Below, piece by piece: positions 1 to 5,371 of a stretch of 12,297 nucleotides of DNA (position 1 is its first letter; each line of letters starts with the position of its first letter). The stretch lies in NCBI GenBank assembly GCA_034660675.1, contig JAYEJT010000097.1, positions 1-12,297 on the forward strand, given 5' to 3'. The notes below the pieces were generated by a model. That model did not search any database. It was given only the letters and a program-made list of their open reading frames with translations, and was not told the DNA's origin. Position numbers and translations under genes: made by a program. The stretch is from CG03 sp034660675. GTDB lineage: Bacteria; CG03.

Positions 1-1
1 G

Positions 2-601
2 GTTACGGATAAAGCTCTCGCCGGTATTATGGCTCTTTTATGTTTGCCTCTATTTCTTGCAATTGCAGTTTTGATAAAGCTTTCGGGTATTTTTTATCCT
101 GAAGATTCCGGGCCGGTGTTCCGGTATGAATATCGTATTAGCAAGAGTACAAAATTCAAATTCTATAAATTCCGTTTTATCAAACAGGAAACACTTGCTA
201 ACGAAGGGCGCATACGGCTGCGTGACAGAGCAAAGACACTGGAAAAAGATATATACTGTACTGCGGTCGGGAAATACTTAAAAAAAATATATCTTGATGA
301 ACTGCCGCAAATCTATAATATATGGCGCGGTGATATGAGCTGGGTCGGGCCGCGGCCGTTTCCCGTGGACGATTATGAAAACGACTTAAGGAGAGGAGAT
401 GTCCGAAAAAAAGTGATCATGGCAGGCCTCACAGGTCTGGTTCAGATTAATAAGGGGAGCAGAATCAAAAGATCGGATGTCGAACTGGATAATGAATATA
501 TTAAAAAGAGCCGTGAATTAAATCCATGCAAACTCTGGTTTTATGACATGCAGATAGTATTAAAAACTTTATGGGTGATATTTCAAGGTAAGGGTCTGTA
601 G
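2..601 (+). CDS. Polyprenyl-phosphate sugar phosphotransferase (bacterial sugar transferase), 5' end outside window
   Basis: This is the catalytic domain of the PglC/WcaJ/RfbP family, which moves a sugar-1-phosphate from a nucleotide sugar to undecaprenyl phosphate at the inner membrane, starting a glycan repeat unit. The reading frame is open from base 2 and runs through the first ATG at 29. The residues before that ATG (VTDKALAGI) already belong to the family's N-terminal membrane helix, so the real start is upstream. Seen motifs: the membrane helix, then GPVFRYEYR, then YKFRF, then LDELPQIYNIWRGDMSWVG with PRP. The Asp-Glu of LDELPQ is the catalytic pair in PglC. Odd points: the usual KFRTM/KFRSM reads KFRFI, and the usual DPRVT before the catalytic motif is replaced by DIYCTAVG. 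The first membrane helix is close to the window edge, so it could be a short PglC-like enzyme or the C-terminal part of a long WcaJ-like one. Substrate sugar cannot be told. Confidence 0.93.
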   Translation, partial: VTDKALAGIMALLCLPLFLAIAVLIKLSGIFYPEDSGPVFRYEYRISKSTKFKFYKFRFIKQETLANEGRIRLRDRAKTLEKDIYCTAVGKYLKKIYLDELPQIYNIWRGDMSWVGPRPFPVDDYENDLRRGDVRKKVIMAGLTGLVQINKGSRIKRSDVELDNEYIKKSRELNPCKLWFYDMQIVLKTLWVIFQGKGL

Positions 602-610
602 CCCTTTACC
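587..610 (+). terminator. Weak hairpin over the sugar transferase stop codon
   Basis: The arms GGTAAGGG (587-594) and CCCTTTACC (602-610) pair with one bulged T, and the TAG stop lies in the loop. A run of five T occurs about 15 bases further on (626-630), too far for a textbook intrinsic terminator. It may still slow or end transcription before the next promoter. Confidence 0.3.
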
Positions 611-666
611 TCCAATGGCTTTGCCTTTTTGTGTTCAGTATCATTGCAGCCAAGTACATTTTTTGT

Positions 667-696
667 TTGACACACGCAACGGTTAGTTGGGATAAT
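667..696 (+). promoter_or_regulatory. Promoter of the coiled-coil membrane protein gene
   Basis: A perfect -35 TTGACA (667-672) is followed, after an 18-base spacer, by GATAAT (691-696). TGG just before the hexamer fits the extended -10 form TGn. The predicted transcription start is near 703, giving a leader of about 35 bases that contains GGAGG at 723-727, ten bases before the ATG at 738. Confidence 0.7.
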
Positions 697-737
697 ATGA
701 ACCAATACGGAAAAGCGTAAATGGAGGATATTTTACA

Positions 738-1811
738 ATGGAAACAAGAGAACCCCAAAAAACCGCGACCGGTCAAAACGGTAAAGAAAACATGCTTAAT
801 AAATTACAAGTCAATCTGGAAAAACTTGAAAGTGAACTTTCTGCCGCATGCAAAAAACTCTATGATGTGAACATAGAACTGCACGAAGCCAGGAATGTCG
901 TAGAAAATATTCTTTCACTTATTCCTCAAATACGCAGAGATAAAGCGCGAATCAATCTGAAAACAGCACTGACTAAATACAAATCACGGCTTACGAGCTA
1001 CGGCGTTAATCCTTCCTTGGTGGAGTTTATCGTACAAAAAAGAGTGGAAAGAATACTCGGCAAAACTTTCCGTCTCCCTCTCGTCAGGGTGGTGGAAATA
1101 GAGAAAAAACTCGGCATTTTCAGCACCGCTGCAGAAAACAGCGCTGATATTTTCACCAAACTGCGCGGAATACTGAAAACAACAGACGATATTGATGAAA
1201 TATACACCATCGTCAGAAAAATGAGGGTTAATCTCCAGACGCCTTCCGCCATGGAAAAAATTCTGCAAAAAGAAGACAATATACGATACTTTGTTGAAGA
1301 AGCGGGTTTTGATGAAAAATCTTCGGTTATGGAATTACTGACGCACAAGAACTTGGCCGATGCCATCAAAGACGACACTATCACCGAAAAAAGACTAAGG
1401 CACGAATTAAAAAAACTGACGGGAGAATTCACCAAAGTCAGCGATTATGTCGTAAAATCCATTAAGAGGGAAGACCGCATCGTAAAAGAAGCTTTTAGCC
1501 GGGAACTGCCTCTGGCGGTCAGGATCCTTTCAGATTATATGATCACCCCTGTGGCTGTATCCTCCAGCGGACTCGGGGCATTAATCCTGATTTTCTTTGT
1601 AATTGGAAATTACCTGCTTGCTCCGATACAAACGGCAATGCCCAAAGCCGCCCACATTCTGGCGTCGTCAGGCATCCCCACCCTCTGTGAGCTTTCGCAT
1701 CCTCCCTATGTTTTTATAATAGGCCTGTCCCTCATACTAATAGGAGGCCTCATAAAACGCATTGACGAAAAAATGCGCGAAAAAACAAAACAACGCTATC
1801 TTAACGATTAA
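738..1811 (+). CDS. Unrecognised coiled-coil protein with two C-terminal membrane segments
   Basis: I do not recognise the family. The 357-aa product has a charged N-terminal region with coiled-coil character (about residues 20-60), then a long, probably helical, lysine/glutamate-rich middle (65-255). Two hydrophobic stretches end it (about 277-298 and 323-340), separated by a short loop with HILASSGIPTLCELSHPPY, and a basic tail KRIDEKMREKTKQRYLND closes it. There is no signal peptide, so the long helical part and the tail probably face the cytoplasm with a membrane hairpin near the C terminus. The start is supported by GGAGG ten bases upstream; a Met at residue 19 is a weaker alternative. 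The gene has its own promoter and is followed 12 bases later by the convergent VanZ-like gene, so it looks monocistronic. Its place after a sugar transferase may hint at envelope or glycan work, but nothing in the sequence proves it. Confidence 0.85.
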   Translation: METREPQKTATGQNGKENMLNKLQVNLEKLESELSAACKKLYDVNIELHEARNVVENILSLIPQIRRDKARINLKTALTKYKSRLTSYGVNPSLVEFIVQKRVERILGKTFRLPLVRVVEIEKKLGIFSTAAENSADIFTKLRGILKTTDDIDEIYTIVRKMRVNLQTPSAMEKILQKEDNIRYFVEEAGFDEKSSVMELLTHKNLADAIKDDTITEKRLRHELKKLTGEFTKVSDYVVKSIKREDRIVKEAFSRELPLAVRILSDYMITPVAVSSSGLGALILIFFVIGNYLLAPIQTAMPKAAHILASSGIPTLCELSHPPYVFIIGLSLILIGGLIKRIDEKMREKTKQRYLND

Positions 1812-1836
1812 GAAAAAAGGAAATCAGCCTTTTTTC
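1812..1836. terminator. Possible bidirectional terminator between convergent genes
   Basis: A perfect 9-bp stem, GAAAAAAGG (1812-1820) with CCTTTTTTC (1828-1836), has a 7-base loop. It begins right after the TAA of the upstream plus-strand gene, and its right arm lies in the last codons of the minus-strand gene. The A and T runs could serve as U-tracts in both directions. Only three GC pairs are present, so its strength is uncertain. Confidence 0.45.
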
Positions 1837-2357
1837 GGCGCTTTTGCAATGAGCAGAAAGAGGATGATACCCGCGGCCGCGCAAACGGCGTTGACAATAA
1901 CATCGGCGAAATCGCCGACCCGTTCGGGATGGTAATATTGAAAGAGTTCGTCCAGAAAAGCGTAAGCCATCGCGAATTCGGCTCCGGTTCTGTCAAAAAG
2001 GCTGACTGAAAAAAAGCCCAGCATAGCGAAAAGGGGTATGTGCAGCCAGCGTTCGGGGTGGGCACGAAGGGCATACATCAGGCCTCCCGCGAGAATGACA
2101 ATCCACAAAAGGTGCAAAAGGCCCTTCCAGCCGGCCCTGTTAAAAATGTGCAGAGCCGCCGATACAAGAAGGGCTGCCACCGCTGCTGCCATAATCCAGA
2201 GGACACCGCTCTTTCCGACAGCGGCCGTCAGCGAACGCTGCCATCCCCTGCCAAAATAAGAAGTCAAAGGTATGGCGGCAAAAGACAGCGCCCACAAAAC
2301 CGCCAGACGGGGCCTCGCGCGGAAAGTTTCTCTTATGAAGATTAGCCGGATGAACAT
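1824..2357 (-). CDS. VanZ-like family membrane protein
   Basis: The 177-aa integral membrane protein matches the VanZ-like pattern. Hydrophobic segments lie at about residues 18-33, 51-70, 79-97, 105-121 and 155-171. The family signature is in the last third: LDELFQYYHPERVGDFADVI, holding D136, E137, Q140, R146, D149 and D152, followed by N156 near a final membrane helix. VanZ itself gives low-level teicoplanin resistance in Tn1546, but most chromosomal relatives have no assigned function, so resistance should not be assumed. The start at 2357 has a stop codon a few codons upstream and no clear Shine-Dalgarno, so it is less certain than the rest. The gene lies about 120 bases after the SPFH gene on the same strand. 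It is visibly richer in G+C than the plus-strand gene facing it. Confidence 0.8.
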   Translation of the reverse strand: MFIRLIFIRETFRARPRLAVLWALSFAAIPLTSYFGRGWQRSLTAAVGKSGVLWIMAAAVAALLVSAALHIFNRAGWKGLLHLLWIVILAGGLMYALRAHPERWLHIPLFAMLGFFSVSLFDRTGAEFAMAYAFLDELFQYYHPERVGDFADVIVNAVCAAAGIILFLLIAKAPKKG

Positions 2358-2417
2358 ATCAGATGCTTAACACAGCCGTCAGCGGACGGGAGCGGGAAAA
2401 TAAGTCACGAAATGCCG

Positions 2418-2449
2418 CATCCGCCGCTGCAAGTCTGCCGTGGCGGATG
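2418..2449. repeat. GC-rich inverted repeat in the gap between the SPFH and VanZ-like genes
   Basis: CATCCGCC (2418-2425) and GGCGGATG (2442-2449) form a perfect 8-bp stem with a 16-base loop. The stem can be lengthened by two pairs past a bulged G. A smaller hairpin, CCGTC/GACGG at 2376-2380 and 2385-2389, lies downstream on the minus strand. Neither has a U-tract. They may be a degenerate REP-like palindrome or an mRNA-stabilising hairpin after the SPFH gene. Confidence 0.45.
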
Positions 2450-2477
2450 GCGGGGTCAACCTCTATCACCATTTGCC

Positions 2478-3341
2478 TTATTTTTTAGCCGGTATGTTTA
2501 TTATGGGCGTGGAGCTCATGTCTTCCGGAATAAATATTATGGTGTTATTCGGCGAATCAACGAGCTGCTTCATCATTTCAATCCTGTACCACTTTATGTA
2601 TTTGTCAGTAAGGCCGGAAGAAATGATCTGGTTAGCCCTTCTTATTCCTTCGGCTTCCACAATCTTCCTGTCTTTCTCTTTTCTTTCTTTCATCACGACA
2701 AATTCCATCTTCTGCGCTTCCTGCTCGGCCGAAAGTTTGATGTCAATGGCATCCATCAGGCGCTTGGGAAGAATGAGGTTTCTCAGCAGTATTTTTTCCG
2801 GAATTATGCCCCGGCCTTTTAGAAGTTCACGCATTATGTTTTCTATGTCACTGACAAGCTGAGCTCTCTTTTCCGTGTAGATTGAGGCAGCTGTGTATTT
2901 CACAACGGCGTCTCTAATGGCTGTTCTGAGGGCCGGACGCACTATTTTGGATTCGTAATTGCGGCCTATTGTTTCGTAAACACGGGCGGCTTCGGCAGGG
3001 TCAAGCCTGTACCACGCCGTGAGATCCAGCCTGATTTTCATGCCCTCGGATGTGAGGGCGTCAATGGCGTCATCCCCGCGCTTGTATCCTTCAGACGAAG
3101 CCACGCTCATCGTGTATTCTTCCGTCCTCACGCTCATCTTCACCACACTGGCAAAAGGATTTATCAGATGAAGACCGCTTTTTATGGTTTTCGGGTTGAC
3201 TTTACCGAAAAGCACTTTAACACCCACCGCGCCGGGCGGCACGACAATAATACTTTTTACCAAAATCACAAACACAACAAACAGCATCGCAAAAAAACCT
3301 ATACCTTTTCCGAATTTCGCCTGCATTTCATACTGATCCAT
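2478..3341 (-). CDS. SPFH/Band 7 (prohibitin-like) membrane protein
   Basis: The 287-aa protein has the stomatin/prohibitin layout. It begins with a short N-terminal segment and one membrane helix (about residues 14-34). The Band 7 domain starts at VVPPGAVGVKVLFGKV and includes GLHLINPF (57-63). A prohibitin-like stretch follows, with LRTAIRDAVVKYTAASIYTEKR (138-159) and LLRNLILPKRLMDAI (185-199). Next come a charged coiled coil rich in K, E and R (200-236) and a C-terminal beta tail ending at an IIFIPEDMS motif (268-276). Family members build large membrane-bound ring or cage assemblies and often scaffold proteases such as FtsH or HflKC partners; the partner here is unknown. GGGAGG at 3347-3352 lies five bases from the ATG and fixes the start. 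Transcription starts from a promoter back to back with that of the lipoprotein gene. No NfeD-type protease is adjacent. Confidence 0.92.
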   Translation of the reverse strand: MDQYEMQAKFGKGIGFFAMLFVVFVILVKSIIVVPPGAVGVKVLFGKVNPKTIKSGLHLINPFASVVKMSVRTEEYTMSVASSEGYKRGDDAIDALTSEGMKIRLDLTAWYRLDPAEAARVYETIGRNYESKIVRPALRTAIRDAVVKYTAASIYTEKRAQLVSDIENIMRELLKGRGIIPEKILLRNLILPKRLMDAIDIKLSAEQEAQKMEFVVMKERKEKDRKIVEAEGIRRANQIISSGLTDKYIKWYRIEMMKQLVDSPNNTIIFIPEDMSSTPIINIPAKK

Positions 3342-3385
3342 TGAAACCTCCCTTCCTTTCTATAAATCTGCGTTTCTTTTACTGG

Positions 3386-3414
3386 ATTTTAGCTAATACG
3401 CGACTTCTTCGCAA
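3386..3414 (-). promoter_or_regulatory. Promoter of the SPFH gene
   Basis: Read on the minus strand: TTGCGA (3414-3409), a 17-base spacer, then TAAAAT (3391-3386). The predicted start is near 3379, leaving a leader of about 38 bases with GGGAGG. The -35 box is only six bases from the -35 box of the divergent lipoprotein promoter. Confidence 0.6.
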
Positions 3415-3420
3415 TTCCCA

Positions 3421-3449
3421 TTAACAAAAGCTTGCTTTTGTGCTAAACT
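3421..3449 (+). promoter_or_regulatory. Promoter of the lipoprotein gene
   Basis: TTAACA (3421-3426), a 17-base spacer, then TAAACT (3444-3449) preceded by TGC, which fits the extended -10. The predicted start is near 3456. AAGGAG (3475-3480) follows, seven bases before the ATG at 3488. Confidence 0.6.
3424..3441. promoter_or_regulatory. 18-bp palindrome filling the promoter spacer (candidate operator)
   Basis: ACAAAAGC (3424-3431), TT, GCTTTTGT (3434-3441) is a near-perfect dyad covering the spacer from inside the -35 box to the TG of the extended -10. A dimeric regulator bound there would block RNA polymerase. No regulator gene is in the window and no second copy was noticed, so this stays a candidate. 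Confidence 0.4.
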
Positions 3450-3487
3450 TTTACGGGTGGTAGATACAGTATATAAGGAGTCGTGCA

Positions 3488-4558
3488 ATGGTTGAAAAAT
3501 TCGGATATCTGGCTGTGCTGATTTCTTTTCTCACATCATGCTCAGCACCGCCGGGCGCATGGGAAGAAATGGTTCTACGCGACGACGACGAACGCCTTTA
3601 TCTTTCAAGTTCCGAACTGGAAAACCGCGGGCCTTATGTCCGCGGACCCTACGGGGCACGCAATCTTTTTGACGGGAATATCAAAACCTGCTGGTCGGAA
3701 GGCGCAAAAAGCGACGGAATTGGAGAAAGCATTTGTGTCGCTCTGGAAAAAGAAACAAAAAATATTATACTGCAAAACGGCTACGCAAAAAACACAGAAG
3801 TGTTCATAGCCAACAATAGAGTAAAAGAAGCGGAACTCAGCATCCTCGCCGGAATAAACATCCCCGGCGAAGTAACAGAAACAGGGGTGCTGTTTAACAC
3901 CCTGCAATACAAAAAAACAAAAACAATAATCCTTGAAGACTCGCCTGAACCTCAAACAATAGCTTTTCCTTTCAAATGGAGAAGTCTCGTGAAATTCCGC
4001 ACGGCCGCCATCCGTTCCTTCAGGAAACTGCACCGTAAAAAACTAACCGGGATCAAACAAAGCCCGCAGGCAGTGCTCATCCTCCAACTGAAAATACTCA
4101 GCATCTATAAAGGCACTAAATACGACGATACCTGCATAACATCCATTTCTTTTCAAAATAAAACAGGGCCGGACTCAAAAAAACATAAAACCCAAGTAAA
4201 AATATATGTAAACAAATCCCAGAATGCCATCTTAATAAATACCGGAAGCGGCGAACCCCAAACGCTGGTGCGCGACCCAAAATCAATTTTTCAGATTGTG
4301 GATGTAAGCAAAGACAGCAATTGGCTCATAGCCATACACATGCCGGCCAACATTTCCCACACACGCGTTGAAACAGATTATCATCTTTACAACGTCGCGC
4401 TCAGGGAAAAAATCCCGTCCTCTTTCATCTCGGAGGGAGCCGGAGAACTTTACGGTTTTAAGGGCGTCAATGAAAACACAATTCTGATGTACGCCGATAA
4501 CAAAAAAATGAAGGACGAAAAAATACTCCTTTCCAAAATCTACGACAAATTAAAATAA
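3488..4558 (+). CDS. Lipoprotein with NADase-type glycan-binding (discoidin-like) domain
   Basis: The 356-aa product starts with a short signal sequence ending in the lipobox LTSC (residues 15-18), so it should be lipidated at Cys18 and anchored in the envelope. Residues about 55-222 match the pattern I know from NADase-type glycan-binding domains. The matches are NLFDGNIKTCW (59-69), GAKSDGIGE (72-80), NGYAKN then NNRVKEAEL (97-117), and the closing strand ILSIYKGTKYDDTCITSISF (203-222). Such domains sit on many bacterial surface lipoproteins and are thought to bind glycans. Residues 230-356 are not recognised. They look beta-rich, with a WLIAIHMP stretch and TILMYADNKK. AAGGAG seven bases upstream fixes the start. 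The gene stands alone between its promoter and a strong hairpin. The domain call is from remembered motif shape, not a search. Confidence 0.8.
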   Translation: MVEKFGYLAVLISFLTSCSAPPGAWEEMVLRDDDERLYLSSSELENRGPYVRGPYGARNLFDGNIKTCWSEGAKSDGIGESICVALEKETKNIILQNGYAKNTEVFIANNRVKEAELSILAGINIPGEVTETGVLFNTLQYKKTKTIILEDSPEPQTIAFPFKWRSLVKFRTAAIRSFRKLHRKKLTGIKQSPQAVLILQLKILSIYKGTKYDDTCITSISFQNKTGPDSKKHKTQVKIYVNKSQNAILINTGSGEPQTLVRDPKSIFQIVDVSKDSNWLIAIHMPANISHTRVETDYHLYNVALREKIPSSFISEGAGELYGFKGVNENTILMYADNKKMKDEKILLSKIYDKLK

Positions 4559-4573
4559 ACCTTGCGAACTGTT

Positions 4574-4608
4574 AAATCCCGGCGAAAAGCGCTTTTTCGC
4601 CGGGATTT
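4574..4608. terminator. Strong hairpin after the lipoprotein gene
   Basis: A perfect 15-bp stem pairs 4574-4588 with 4594-4608 around a five-base loop (GCGCT); the core is CCCGGCGAAAA with TTTTCGCCGGG. It begins 15 bases after the TAA. There is no long T-run beyond it, only ATTT, so it may act as a Rho-dependent or RNA-stabilising end rather than a classical intrinsic terminator. Its last two bases are the first two of the next promoter's -35 box. Confidence 0.6.
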
Positions 4609-4636
4609 GACACGAAACGCTTTCAAATGTTAACTT
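4607..4636 (+). promoter_or_regulatory. Promoter of the HAD phosphatase gene, apparently leaderless
   Basis: A perfect TTGACA (4607-4612), 18 bases, then TAACTT (4631-4636) preceded by TGT (extended -10). Seven bases beyond the -10 is 4643, the A of the ATG itself. The bases before the ATG are CTTCCTCCT, which hold no Shine-Dalgarno. Confidence 0.55.
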
Positions 4637-4642
4637 CCTCCT

Positions 4643-5290
4643 ATGAACGTTATAAATATTATTTTTTTCGACCTTGACGGCACACTCGCAGATTCGCGAA
4701 TGGATATCACCGACGCCGTCAACCGCACACGCAGAACTCTCGGTATTTCCGGTGAAAAAACCCTGGATGAAGTTCATTCTTATGTCGGCGGAGGCCTTCG
4801 GGAAACAGTTAAGCGCGCCATTGGCGGAACAGACAAAAACCAAATAGAAAAAGCTCTTGTTCTATTCCGCGATTTCTACAGTGAGAACCCCGTCGTAAAA
4901 ACTTCTCTCTATCCTGGAGTGGAAGAAACTCTATCGTCCATACCCGGTATAACAAAGGCTATTCTCACCAACAAAGACAGAGCCATAGCGATTGACGTTT
5001 TAACGGGCCTGGGCATAAAAAACCATTTCAGCGAAGTCATAGGCGGCGACAATGAAAAATACAGGAAACCCTCCCCCGAAGGCATAAAAAAAATCCTGAA
5101 AAAATACGGCTTTTCCGCGGATTCCGCGCTCATCGTCGGTGACATGGCTATAGATATAATAACCGGCAAATCAGCCGGTATAAAAACCTGCGGCGTCACT
5201 TACGGCATAGGTAAAAAAGAAGATGTTGTGCGGGCCGATCCCGATCACCTTATAAACACCATAGCGGAATTAAACAGCATAATCAGCTAA
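4643..5290 (+). CDS. HAD-superfamily hydrolase, phosphoglycolate-phosphatase-like
   Basis: The 215-aa cytoplasmic enzyme has all four HAD motifs: FDLDGT with nucleophile D10 and acid D12 (9-14), T109 in ILTN, K142 in RKPSPEG, and GDMAID with D167 and D171. The helical cap between motifs I and II (about 17-85) places it in subfamily IA, with Gph, PpaX and MupP-type phosphatases. It should remove phosphate from a small molecule such as 2-phosphoglycolate or a sugar phosphate. The exact substrate is not readable from sequence, and MupP-like or beta-phosphoglucomutase-like roles are possible. The start at 4643 is forced: an in-frame TAA lies four codons upstream, and no other initiation codon precedes the FDLDGT motif. 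There is no ribosome-binding site, and the promoter predicts a transcript starting at the ATG. It is followed by the SNF transporter under a separate promoter. Confidence 0.9.
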   Translation: MNVINIIFFDLDGTLADSRMDITDAVNRTRRTLGISGEKTLDEVHSYVGGGLRETVKRAIGGTDKNQIEKALVLFRDFYSENPVVKTSLYPGVEETLSSIPGITKAILTNKDRAIAIDVLTGLGIKNHFSEVIGGDNEKYRKPSPEGIKKILKKYGFSADSALIVGDMAIDIITGKSAGIKTCGVTYGIGKKEDVVRADPDHLINTIAELNSIIS

Positions 5291-5321
5291 CCGGTAAAAG
5301 TTAAACCATAAAGAACAAATT

Positions 5322-5349
5322 TTGAAATTATTTCTGAATTTGCTAAAAT
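5322..5349 (+). promoter_or_regulatory. Promoter of the SNF transporter gene
   Basis: TTGAAA (5322-5327), a 16-base spacer, then TAAAAT (5344-5349) preceded by TGC. This is the same -35, spacing and extended -10 as the rfbA promoter at the other end of the window. Start near 5356 leaves a leader of about 16 bases with GAGG at 5360-5363. Confidence 0.7.
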
Positions 5350-5371
5350 CTGAAATTATGAGGCGAAACAT

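Noticed and set aside
1824..2357. Calling the VanZ-like protein a glycopeptide resistance gene.
   Set aside because: Only the broad VanZ-like membrane motif is present, with no other van genes nearby; most relatives are not resistance proteins.
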